A stretch of 64,000 nt of DNA from CAYRSS01 sp964426945 (GTDB taxonomy: Bacteria; Planctomycetota; Phycisphaerae; UBA1845). Every line of letters begins with the position of its first letter. Position 1 is the first letter of the stretch. Under the pieces are notes generated by a model that searched no databases, was not told the origin of the DNA, and was given only the letters and a program-made list of their open reading frames with translations. Both the position numbers and the translations under genes were made by a program. Of the stretch, positions 26,518-34,474 are shown piece after piece. The stretch is from contig CAYRSS010000002.1 of assembly GCA_964426945.1 (NCBI GenBank), positions 62,001 to 126,000 of the forward strand. The letters run 5' to 3'.

Positions 26518-26546
26518 TTGAAACTCTCCGAAAGCTGCGATATACG
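26518..26546 (+). promoter_or_regulatory. candidate promoter of the coiled-coil/mreB/mreC operon
   Basis: TTGAAA (26518-26523), an exact 17-base spacer and TATACG (26541-26546). The predicted start near 26553 gives a long leader of about 225 bases. Confidence 0.6.
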
Positions 26547-26779
26547 GTTCCAACGTCCCCGGCGCCCCGCGCGAGTGCCGGCGCGACGGACGTCCCGGGA
26601 CGATTGCGGTCACAGGGACTGCAACCCCCAACCCCCGTGCAGGCGTTGTGGAGCGGCCTGCCCGACAGACCGGAGCCGGCTGCCGAATTGCCGCCCTCTG
26701 AGCCCGCCGCCCGGAGTTCCCCGCCCGTACGAGGTAGACCGCGGCCCGATTTGGTGGTCGCGTGGGAAGGAGTAGCCTC

Positions 26780-27673
26780 TTGAGCACGCTGACGAAAGTG
26801 TTCATCGTCCTGCTGTCGGTCTTCGGGATTGCCTTCTCGATGATGACTATCTCCGTCGCCTCGCAGACGACCAACTGGCGCGAGGTTGCGCAGTCTAACG
26901 AGGCCAACGCCCGAATCGCCGAGACCAACCTCCGTAACGCCGTCGCCGCGGGCAACGCCGCCCTGGCCATGGCCGAGGACAAGGTCAACGAGCAGATCAA
27001 GCTCAGCGGTCAGCTCCAGGAGAAGCTGGAGGCTGTCCAGCGCGACGTGGCGTCCCTCCGGGCCGAGAAGTCTCAGGCCGACGCCGAGCGGGCCAACTCG
27101 GAGGCGATTAATCGCGGGCTGGTCGCCCAGCTTCAGATGGCCCAGGCGACGGGCGAGGAGATCCGCAAGCAGCGCGACGAGCTGGAAAGCCGGAACATCG
27201 AACTCGAACGCCGCAACATGGACCTTTCCGAGCGCGTCAACGAGCTGACCGCCCGGGTGGCCGTCCTCATCGAGCAGGGCCGCCAGAGTGAGCAGCAGAT
27301 CAACATCCTCAAGAAGGAAAACCAGGCCCTTGCCTCCGCCACGGCACGCGGCGGGTCGGCCTCGTCGATGGAGTCGCCCGCGGGCAGCGCCCTGCCGGGC
27401 GTGACCGGCGAGTCGCCCGTGGCCCGGACATCGATCCGCGGGAAAGTGCTGGAAGTCGCAGGAAACCTCGTGACGCTCAGTGTCGGCTCGGCCGACGGCG
27501 TCGAGAAGGGGATGGTCTTCGTCGTGCACCGCGGCGGCACCTACGTCGGCGACGTCAAGGTCAGCATCGTCGACCCCAACCAGTCGGTCGGTCGGCTGAT
27601 CGAGTCTTCGGTCACTCCGTCTCCGGAGGACGAGGTGACTGACGCCCTCTCGCTGACCGCGGCCCGAGGCTGA
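26780..27673 (+). CDS. membrane-anchored coiled-coil protein with MreC-like C-terminal barrel
   Basis: The protein has 297 residues from TTG 26780, chosen because GGAAGGAG stands just before it; GTG 26762 is an alternative. A single N-terminal helix (VFIVLLSVFGIAFSMMTISVA) anchors it. Residues about 30-185 are a long coiled coil (NEQIKLSGQLQEKLEAVQRD ... ELESRNIELERRNMDLSERV). After a Ser/Gly/Pro linker, residues about 215-275 form a small beta-domain (IRGKVLEVAGNLVTLSVG, GVEKGMVFVVHRGGTYVGDV) like one barrel of MreC. It lies upstream of a micro-membrane-protein gene, mreB and mreC, so a role in envelope elongation is inferred. It is not a standard Mre/Rod protein. Confidence 0.75.
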   Translation: MSTLTKVFIVLLSVFGIAFSMMTISVASQTTNWREVAQSNEANARIAETNLRNAVAAGNAALAMAEDKVNEQIKLSGQLQEKLEAVQRDVASLRAEKSQADAERANSEAINRGLVAQLQMAQATGEEIRKQRDELESRNIELERRNMDLSERVNELTARVAVLIEQGRQSEQQINILKKENQALASATARGGSASSMESPAGSALPGVTGESPVARTSIRGKVLEVAGNLVTLSVGSADGVEKGMVFVVHRGGTYVGDVKVSIVDPNQSVGRLIESSVTPSPEDEVTDALSLTAARG

Positions 27674-27772
27674 TTCTCCGGCACGCGCAATCTTTTCGCA
27701 CCTTTGTCTTTCGGGCCGGGCGGCTTTAGAATAGGCCCCTGAAACAGGCCCGCTGATGCGGGGGGAACGGTC

Positions 27773-27922
27773 ATGAGTGAAGGTCCGGTATCAAGGCCCG
27801 ACAGCGACGTGTACTCCGTCCTGCTGATCATCGCCACGCTGTTCGTCGCGGCGGCGACGATCTTTCTCTGCGTGCGCAGCAGCCAGTTGTTCGGCTCGGC
27901 GAATCCCTTCCAAGGGGCCTAG
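27773..27922 (+). CDS. 49-residue single-pass membrane protein in mre operon
   Basis: The gene has ATG 27773 with GGGGGGAA about 6 bases upstream and encodes 49 residues. A polar N-terminus (MSEGPVSRPDSDVYS) is followed by one helix (VLLIIATLFVAAATIFLCVR) and a short tail SSQLFGSANPFQ. It sits between the coiled-coil gene and mreB, about 100 and 200 bases from each. I infer a membrane partner of that system. It is not one of the known Rod proteins. Confidence 0.68.
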   Translation: MSEGPVSRPDSDVYSVLLIIATLFVAAATIFLCVRSSQLFGSANPFQGA

Positions 27923-28124
27923 CGGCCTCGGACCGCATCCCTTTCCGTGCCCGGGCTTTGCGGGAGCCGGAAGGCGATCCGCCATGGTCCCCGGGCCGGT
28001 CTGATGCGTGGCGATCAGGCCTGCGACCGACCGGATCAGCCGGCCGGCGGTTCTTGATCGACCGGCGCTGACCAGTTCCCGTGACGGGCCGCCAGGCGCG
28101 TCTCCGTGCGGAAAGGAAAGAGCC

Positions 28125-29177
28125 TTGATCCTCAACGCGCTCCGCGGCTGGTTCGGCGCGGACATGGGCATCGATCTCGGCACGTGCAACACCCTCGTGG
28201 CCGTCAAGGGCGAGGGGATCGTGCTGAACGAACCGTCCGTGGTCGCCGTCAAGCGCGGCACCAACCGAGTCCTCAAGGACGGCAACGCAGTCGGTGTTGT
28301 CGCCAAGGAAATGCTGGGCAAGACGCCCGGCTCCATCACGGCCATCCGTCCGCTCAAGGACGGCGTCATCGCCGACTTCGACATCACCGAGGCGATGCTC
28401 GGCTACTTCATCCGGAAGGCCCTCGGCGGCCGCCGCCTGTTCAAGCCGCGAGTCGTCATTGCCATCCCCTCCGGCATCACCGCCGTCGAGAAGCGCGCCG
28501 TGTATAACTCCGCCGAACGCGCCGGCGCCAGCCGCGTATACCTCGTGGAAGAGCCCATGGCCGCGGGCATCGGCGCAGGGCTGCCCATCGGCGAGCCCAC
28601 CGCGTCCATGATCGTCGACATCGGCGGCGGCACGACCGAAGTGGCCATCATGTCGCTGGCCGACATCGCGGTCTCGACGAGCCTGCGGGTCGCGGGCGAC
28701 GATCTCGACGAGGCGATCATCGCCCACATGCGCCGCACCTATAACTTGATGATCGGCCAGCAGACGGCCGAGGCCATCAAGGTCGAAATCGGCTCCGCGT
28801 CGGACCTGGGCGAGGAGTTGAAGCGCGAAGTGCGCGGTCGCGACCTGATCGGCGGCCTTCCGCGCAAGTGCATAGTCTCGAGCGAGGAGATCCGCGAAGC
28901 GCTCTCCGAGCCGGTAGGTCAGATTGTGGAGGCCGTCACGCGGACGCTCGAAGCGGCCGAGCCGGAACTCTCCGCCGACCTCGTCGAGAACGGCATCCAC
29001 CTCGCCGGGGGCGGGGCACTGCTCCGCGGCCTCGATCGCGTGCTGGCCAAGGCGACCGGCCTCGACGTCGGCGTCGTGGACGACCCGCTGACCTGCGTGG
29101 CCCGCGGCACCTGCATCTACCTCGAAAACATCGGGCTCTGGAAGGACACCATGGAGTCCGACGCCGACGCGTACTAG
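28125..29177 (+). CDS. mreB: rod shape-determining protein MreB
   Basis: The protein has 350 residues. TTG 28125 is the start because AAAGGAAAGA precedes it and no in-frame ATG or GTG fits. MreB is the bacterial actin that guides wall synthesis. Actin-fold motifs are seen: phosphate 1 ADMGIDLGTCNTLV at about 13, connect 1 EPSVVAV, phosphate 2 MIVDIGGGTTEVAIM at about 160 and adenosine LAGGGALLRGLD at about 290. The N-terminal ALRGWFGAD segment could be the amphipathic membrane-binding helix. It is followed by mreC 35 bases later. Confidence 0.95.
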   Translation: MILNALRGWFGADMGIDLGTCNTLVAVKGEGIVLNEPSVVAVKRGTNRVLKDGNAVGVVAKEMLGKTPGSITAIRPLKDGVIADFDITEAMLGYFIRKALGGRRLFKPRVVIAIPSGITAVEKRAVYNSAERAGASRVYLVEEPMAAGIGAGLPIGEPTASMIVDIGGGTTEVAIMSLADIAVSTSLRVAGDDLDEAIIAHMRRTYNLMIGQQTAEAIKVEIGSASDLGEELKREVRGRDLIGGLPRKCIVSSEEIREALSEPVGQIVEAVTRTLEAAEPELSADLVENGIHLAGGGALLRGLDRVLAKATGLDVGVVDDPLTCVARGTCIYLENIGLWKDTMESDADAY

Positions 29178-29212
29178 CTGCCGGCGCCGGGCATTCGCGG
29201 GGATCTTCAAGC

Positions 29213-30160
29213 GTGCGTCACCGTCGCCCCACTCCTCGAAAGACCAAGCTGCTGCTGGCGGGGCTGGTTGCCCTGTCGCTCGTCGGGCTGGCGGTGCGTG
29301 CGGGCATCTGGCGGTCGTTCGTCAGCCTCGTGCAGGTTCTCGTACCCTTTCAGGATGCCGCCGGCCGCGCGGCGGACGCGGTGACAGGCCTCCTGCCCGA
29401 TGACGGCCCCGCCCTGTCCAGCGGCGAGGCGGAAGCACTCGTTCGCGAGCGCGAGGCGCTCCGGCATCAACTCGTGGCGATCAGCCACCGTGTGCGCGAT
29501 CTTGAGCGCGAGAACGCCGTGCTGACCGCCATCCGTCTGCACCAGGTGGCAGGCCTGAGCATCGGCGCGCGGGGGCGGCTCATCCCCGCGCGCGTGATCG
29601 CTGGCGACATGCTGCCCTGGCCTTCGTCGCGCCTGGTCGATGCCGGCACCCTCCGCGGTGTGAAGGGCGGCGCGGCCGTGGCCTCACGGCATTTCTCCAT
29701 TGAATTGGGTGAAGCCGAAGGCGTGGCCGAAGGCATGGCCATCCTGCTCGCTGAGGTGTTCGTGGGCGTGGTCGACAGCGCGGGCACGCACACGTCGCGC
29801 GTCCGACTGCTCTCCGATCCCGCCAGCCGGGTGAAAGTCCGCACCGGTCGCCTGCACGACAACAACTACCTGCCCGGCGAACTGAGCTTCTGGCTTGAGG
29901 GACGCGGCGAGGGCGTGATGGAAATCCGCGACATCGACCTGCGGGACGTCGAGCGCGGGGCCATCGCGGTCGGCGACGTCGTCCTGATCGAGCCCGACAC
30001 GGGTCTGGTTCCCGCTGCGATGACCGTGGGGACGATCGAGCGCATCGAGACCGACGTCCGCAACCCGCTCCTGGGCATCGCCACGGTGAAGAGCTCGATC
30101 GACGAGTCCGCCCTCCGCCGCGTCTACGTGTTCGACCCGACCGAGCCCACGGCCGAATGA
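29213..30160 (+). CDS. mreC: rod shape-determining protein MreC
   Basis: The protein has 315 residues from GTG 29213 (VRHRRPTPRKTK). MreC is a periplasmic scaffold linking MreB to wall synthases. An N-terminal helix (LLLAGLVALSLVGLAVRAG) is followed by a coiled coil (about 60-105, EALVREREALRHQL ... RDLERENAVL). Two beta-barrels come next, with the family pattern IELGEAEGVAEGMAILLAEVFVGVV and SRVRLLSDPASRVKVRT. The usual mreD, pbp2 and rodA do not follow; a convergent radical SAM gene ends 7 bases away. Confidence 0.88.
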   Translation: MRHRRPTPRKTKLLLAGLVALSLVGLAVRAGIWRSFVSLVQVLVPFQDAAGRAADAVTGLLPDDGPALSSGEAEALVREREALRHQLVAISHRVRDLERENAVLTAIRLHQVAGLSIGARGRLIPARVIAGDMLPWPSSRLVDAGTLRGVKGGAAVASRHFSIELGEAEGVAEGMAILLAEVFVGVVDSAGTHTSRVRLLSDPASRVKVRTGRLHDNNYLPGELSFWLEGRGEGVMEIRDIDLRDVERGAIAVGDVVLIEPDTGLVPAAMTVGTIERIETDVRNPLLGIATVKSSIDESALRRVYVFDPTEPTAE

Positions 30161-30167
30161 CGCGCCG

Positions 30168-31160
30168 CTAGACCAGCGCCCCGCCACAGGACGACCCGGC
30201 CCCCGCCGTGCATCCGAAGCAATGCCCCCCGGTGGCGATCCGCCGACCGGCGAGCGCCTCCGGCGAAAAATCGCGAATGCGCCGCGGGTATGCCGGACCG
30301 GTCGGCAAGCCGAGGGCGTAGTTGAAGTCGCAATCGTGCAGCGTGCCGTCCCAGCTCACATGAACCTGGCTGCGGCACATCAGCCCGGCGAGCGTAGCCG
30401 GATTGAACGTCTCGCGCAGCTTCGCGTCATAGGCGCTCGCGCCGCCGCTGCGGGCGAGGTCATCGCGAAATCGCCCGATCGGCATGTTGGTGATCGTCAG
30501 CAGACGCGTGAAGCTGAGCCCGAACCGGGTGTGAAGCTCGCGGCGGTAGTCCGCCTCGAGCATCGCCTGCGGCGGCGGCAGCGACGGGCCGAGCGGGTTG
30601 TACACCAGGTCGAGTTCGAGTTCCGGACGGACGCCGAAGCCAACCTCATTAAGGCGCCGAATCGCGGCAATGCTGCCTTCGTAGACGTGGGCGCCGCGCT
30701 GCTGGTCGACGTTTTCCGCGAGGTAGCACGGCAGCGAGGCAATCAGCCGGACGCCCTGTTGCCGGAAGAACTCAGGCAGGTCCGTGTACCCGGCCTCGAG
30801 GAGAATCGTCAGGTTCGTGCGGACGAGCACGGTCAGCCCGCTCCGGCGCGCGGCTTGGACCAACTCACGGAAGTGCGGGTTCATCTCCGGCGCGCCGCCC
30901 GTGATGTCCAGCGTGGCGGCGCAGGCGCGCCGGGCCGCTGCGAGCACGAGTTGCATCGTGTCCCAGTCCATCTGCTCGGCGCGGGCGGGCGACGATTCGA
31001 CGTGACAGTGTCGGCAGGCGAGGTTGCACGTCAGACCGATGTTGACCTGAATCGTGTCGATTCCCAACGCGCGCATCGGGCCGCCGAGGACTCTTTCGGC
31101 CCGGGGGGCGAAGTCGTCCGGATAGCTGACCTCCAGCGATACGGTCGGTGATCCGCTCAT
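30168..31160 (-). CDS. ArsS-type radical SAM protein (arsenosugar biosynthesis family)
   Basis: The protein has 330 residues. The radical SAM cluster is CNLACRHCHVES (CxxxCxxC) at about residue 45. The C-terminal DUF3641-like region carries CRSQVHVSWDGTLHDCDFN and the terminal GHCFGCTAGAGSSCGG, both characteristic of the ArsS family. ArsS couples a dimethylarsenic group to a deoxyadenosyl unit in arsenosugar synthesis. The partner arsM methyltransferase is not in the window, so the arsenic role is unproven. It ends a five-gene leftward cluster, 35 bases after the preceding radical SAM gene. Confidence 0.85.
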   Translation of the reverse strand: MSGSPTVSLEVSYPDDFAPRAERVLGGPMRALGIDTIQVNIGLTCNLACRHCHVESSPARAEQMDWDTMQLVLAAARRACAATLDITGGAPEMNPHFRELVQAARRSGLTVLVRTNLTILLEAGYTDLPEFFRQQGVRLIASLPCYLAENVDQQRGAHVYEGSIAAIRRLNEVGFGVRPELELDLVYNPLGPSLPPPQAMLEADYRRELHTRFGLSFTRLLTITNMPIGRFRDDLARSGGASAYDAKLRETFNPATLAGLMCRSQVHVSWDGTLHDCDFNYALGLPTGPAYPRRIRDFSPEALAGRRIATGGHCFGCTAGAGSSCGGALV

Positions 31161-31195
31161 TCCTGCACTCAGCGGCCCCGCCTCCGCGCCGGCCG

Positions 31196-32143
31196 TCAGC
31201 CGTTCATTCCATAGTAGGCTTCAGCCTTCAGCCCCGCCTCCACCTCGACGCGCCTCGCGATCTCGTCCACCTCCGCATCCGCCAGCGAAGTGACCGCGCT
31301 GTCGGCGGGGCGGCGGGCGACGGTGTATACCTGCACGTACGAGATCTTACCGCCGGCGGCGACGATGCCTCGCAGCCGCGCGATGTACGCCGTGATTTCG
31401 TCCGCCGAAGGTCCGATGCCGGCGAGCCGGAGGAACATCGACTGGATGACCACTGGCCGGATTCGCGCCGTCAGGGTGATCCCCTCGATAACGTGGGTCA
31501 GTGGATAGTTCGGCTTGTTGATCGCGCGGTAGTACTCCTCGGTTCCCGCGTCGAGCTTGGCCCAGACCTCACCGCCGTTCTGGTCCATGATCGCGAGGCC
31601 GGCGAGCACCTTGGGGCGCGTCAGATAGCAGGCGTCGGTAATCAGGACGATGCGCGACTCGGTCAGCCCGTGTGCCTGGCGCACCTCCGCGGCGATCTGG
31701 ACGGCCTCCGCGAAGACGGGGCAGGTCGTCGGCTCACCGTCGCCGGAGAACGCGATGTCGCGGATAACCCGGATTTCGGCCGGCACGCCGAGAAAGCCCG
31801 GCTCGTCGAACAGCCCGGCGCCGTCGCTGCGGCGGGCGTGTTCCACCATGTGGGTGAGTTCGCCGCGCAGGATGTCCAGGTCAACCTCGCGGACGCGCGG
31901 CGGGATCGTGCGATCGACCTGGCAGTAGATGCAGTCGAAGTTACACGCGGCGTCGGGGTTGAGGTTCACGCCGACGCTCAGGCCGCCGCTCCGTCGAGAA
32001 ATCACAGGATAGACGTAGAGATTCTCCTGCCACCGGCGGGAGTGGTCGGCGTACTGAGGGAGGCGGACGGCGGTCATCGGGGCGGCGGTCTCCGGTCGTT
32101 CCCGCGGGAAGTCCGCGGCCACCTTGGTAGGATAGGCGCGCAT
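31196..32143 (-). CDS. radical SAM protein (COG0731-like)
   Basis: The protein has 315 residues; the start at 32143 overlaps the thioesterase stop (TGATG), and ATG 32077 is an alternative. The motif CNFDCIYCQVDR binds the 4Fe-4S cluster. GDGEPTTCPVFAEAV and VWAKLDAGTEEYYRAINKP are typical of the COG0731 group of radical SAM proteins. Its members are mostly uncharacterised and only distantly related to the archaeal wybutosine enzyme. The reaction is unknown. Coupling with the thioesterase suggests co-expression. Confidence 0.83.
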   Translation of the reverse strand: MRAYPTKVAADFPRERPETAAPMTAVRLPQYADHSRRWQENLYVYPVISRRSGGLSVGVNLNPDAACNFDCIYCQVDRTIPPRVREVDLDILRGELTHMVEHARRSDGAGLFDEPGFLGVPAEIRVIRDIAFSGDGEPTTCPVFAEAVQIAAEVRQAHGLTESRIVLITDACYLTRPKVLAGLAIMDQNGGEVWAKLDAGTEEYYRAINKPNYPLTHVIEGITLTARIRPVVIQSMFLRLAGIGPSADEITAYIARLRGIVAAGGKISYVQVYTVARRPADSAVTSLADAEVDEIARRVEVEAGLKAEAYYGMNG

Positions 32144-32562
32144 CAGGCAGGCTGCGAGCGTTCCCAGAGGGCGTCGGGCATTTCACGCGGCTTGCCGTCG
32201 CGGCCGACGCAGACGAGCAGCGACTCGGCCGTCGTGGTCACCTCGCCGTTGCAGACGATTTCGTAGCCATGCTCGACACGCGTGCGCGTCACCTTCGTCA
32301 CCCAGACATCGACGCGGATGAGGTCGTCGTAACGGATCGGGCGGATGTACTTGCACGCCGCCTTGTGGACAACGAAGAACACCCCCTGCGCTTCCAGGTC
32401 GCGATAGCGGAAGCCGCACTTGCGGAGCAGCTCTGTCCGCGCGACCTCGAAGTACTCCCAGTATCGGGCGTGGTGAAAGTACCCGAACCCGTCGCACTCC
32501 GCGTACCGCACGCGGAACTCGGTCGCACAGGCGTTGCCGCGGCCGTTGGCTTCCTGGATCAC
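32143..32562 (-). CDS. acyl-CoA thioesterase, hotdog (YbgC/4HBT-like)
   Basis: The protein has 139 residues. Hotdog thioesterases hydrolyse acyl-CoA or acyl-ACP. The signature VRYAECDGFGYFHHARYWEYFEVARTELL contains the catalytic Asp-equivalent region (Y-x-E-C-D-x-x-G-x-x-x-H-x-x-x-Y), as in YbgC and 4-hydroxybenzoyl-CoA thioesterase, though the first Asp of the canonical RYxDTD is Glu here. Its stop overlaps the next gene's start. Confidence 0.87.
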   Translation of the reverse strand: MIQEANGRGNACATEFRVRYAECDGFGYFHHARYWEYFEVARTELLRKCGFRYRDLEAQGVFFVVHKAACKYIRPIRYDDLIRVDVWVTKVTRTRVEHGYEIVCNGEVTTTAESLLVCVGRDGKPREMPDALWERSQPA

Positions 32563-32593
32563 GATGGATTCCCCGCAGCCGCCCGCGAATGCT

Positions 32594-34444
32594 CTACCGT
32601 GCGCCCGCGAGCGTCACGCTCAGCGTCACGCGCTCGCCGCCGCGGAGCACGATCACCTCGACCACGTCGCCAGGCTTGTTGTTGCGCGTCGAGGCCATGT
32701 AGTCATACACGTTGTTGACCATCTTCCCGCCGATGCTGATGATCCGGTCGCCGGCCTGCATGCCGGCGAGTTGTGCCGGCCCCTCCGGGCTGACGCCGTC
32801 GACGCCCATGCCCGGCTGACTTGTGTCGGTGTAGTTGGGCGTGAGGCCCATCACCACGCGGAAGCCCGTTACGCCGCGCTCCTGCTCGCTGGTCTTGACC
32901 TCCACAAACTCGAGCCGCGCCTCGCGGTCGGCCAGTTCCCGCGCGACTCGGTAAACGAGCGTCGCCACTTCCGCCCCGCCGGCGAAGTTGACCAGCTCGG
33001 CGTCGTCCGTTGGACGATGGTAATCGGTGTGGCTCCCGGTGTAGACGTGGAGCGACGGCACCTTGCGAGCGACGAAAGCGGCGTGGTCGCTGCGCCCCCC
33101 CGGATCCGGAGTCGTTTCAAGCTCGAGGTTCAGCCCGGCCGAAGCCCAGCGCAGAATCTCGTCGAATCCCTCGCCGCATCCCACGCCGAAAACCGTCAGT
33201 GCACGAGTCGCGGGATCCAGGCGGCCGATCATGTCCATGTTCAGCATGCCGACGATGCGATCCACCGCGACGGGACACTTGTCGACGAAGAACTTGCTGC
33301 CGTGCAGGCCCGCCTCCTCGGCCGAAAAGGCGACGAACATGATGCTGCGACGCGGGCGCGGGCCCTGCTCAAACATCCGGGCGACCTCGATCAGCCCCGC
33401 GACGCCGGAGGCATTGTCGTCGGCGCCGTTGTGAATCTGAGGCGGCTCGTCGTGGGCGACCGCGCGGCCGGCCTTGAACTTGCGCCCCATCGGTCTTCGA
33501 ACGCCCAAATGATCGTAGTGCGCTCCGATGACAACCCACTCGTCCGCCAGGGCGCCCTGCCCTTCGATCCACCCGCACACGTTCCAGGTCGGGCTCTCGC
33601 GACGGACGTAGCCGGCCTCTCCGGAAGCCGACACGCCGGCCAGCGCCTTCGACACCATTCGGCCGGCGTCGAGGTCCGCCTCGAGCGACCGCAGCGGTGC
33701 CGCCCCGCCGGCGGCCAGAACCCGCTCGGCCACAGCCCGCGTGATATGAAACGCAGGGAGTCCGTACTCGTCAGGCGACTCGCCCGAAAATGGCAGCAGT
33801 CGATCCTGCTCGCCGGCCGACTCCGGGTGAACAAAAAGGATCGCCACCGCACCGCGGTCTCTGGCGTTGTACACCTTGCTGTCGAACAGCGAGTGGCGGG
33901 TCGAGAAGCCGTCCTTGTCAGCCCAACTCGCTGGCTCGCCGGTCAGCACCAGCACGACCTTCCCAGTCACGTCGGCGTGCGCGTAGTCGTCCCACTTGGG
34001 CTCTGCAGACACAATGCCGTACCCGCCGAAGACCACATCACCCGTGAACGACTCGTTGGACGAGAACGAGAGCGGCGTGAAGTCCTGACCGAGGGTGAGG
34101 GATCCCGCAGCCTCACCAAGGCTGAGGCGGGCCTTGTCCGTCAGTTCGCGATTGAGGGTATGCGGGAAGGGCTGGAAGTAGGTGCCGTCGTCCCCACCCG
34201 GCACGAGGCCGGCCGCGCGAAACTCGCGCGCGATGTAGTTGGCCGACTGCTCCAGGCCGCGCGAGCCCACGCCGCGGCCTTCGCGGGCGTCGTCGGCGAG
34301 GTAGCGAACGTGCCGCTCGAAACGTCGCTCGACTTGCGGACCGCAGCCTGAACCCGCTACGAAGATCCCCGCCGCGAGCAGCGCGCGTATCGTCGGCCCA
34401 AGTGGGTGGACACGGGAAGCAAGTGTTTCGCGAATCTCTCTCAT
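32594..34444 (-). CDS. M28 family aminopeptidase lipoprotein with PA and PDZ domains
   Basis: The protein has 616 residues. The leader ends FVAGSGC, a lipobox at Cys34. A protease-associated insert covers about 120-270. The M28 zinc core has His309 and Asp311 (GAHYDHLG), Asp342 (GADDNASG), Glu376-377 (FSAEEAG), Asp404 (NMDMIG) and His472 (GSHTDYHRP). The C-terminal 100 residues are a PDZ domain (AQLAGMQAGDRIISIGGK). It should cleave N-terminal residues from peptides at the cell envelope. It is a paralog of the next gene upstream. Confidence 0.9.
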   Translation of the reverse strand: MREIRETLASRVHPLGPTIRALLAAGIFVAGSGCGPQVERRFERHVRYLADDAREGRGVGSRGLEQSANYIAREFRAAGLVPGGDDGTYFQPFPHTLNRELTDKARLSLGEAAGSLTLGQDFTPLSFSSNESFTGDVVFGGYGIVSAEPKWDDYAHADVTGKVVLVLTGEPASWADKDGFSTRHSLFDSKVYNARDRGAVAILFVHPESAGEQDRLLPFSGESPDEYGLPAFHITRAVAERVLAAGGAAPLRSLEADLDAGRMVSKALAGVSASGEAGYVRRESPTWNVCGWIEGQGALADEWVVIGAHYDHLGVRRPMGRKFKAGRAVAHDEPPQIHNGADDNASGVAGLIEVARMFEQGPRPRRSIMFVAFSAEEAGLHGSKFFVDKCPVAVDRIVGMLNMDMIGRLDPATRALTVFGVGCGEGFDEILRWASAGLNLELETTPDPGGRSDHAAFVARKVPSLHVYTGSHTDYHRPTDDAELVNFAGGAEVATLVYRVARELADREARLEFVEVKTSEQERGVTGFRVVMGLTPNYTDTSQPGMGVDGVSPEGPAQLAGMQAGDRIISIGGKMVNNVYDYMASTRNNKPGDVVEVIVLRGGERVTLSVTLAGAR

Positions 34445-34474
34445 CGAGTACCCCCGCCCGCGGCCGGGCCGAAC

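Larger units (their letters stand above)
26319..26779. other. intergenic region between tRNA-Leu and cell-shape operon
   Basis: No gene is supported here. The region holds the divergent promoters of tRNA-Leu (26337-26364) and of the coiled-coil/mreB operon (26518-26546), a T7/C7 run at about 26491-26505, and a leader of about 225 bases before the TTG start at 26780. I see no riboswitch signature. Confidence 0.6.
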
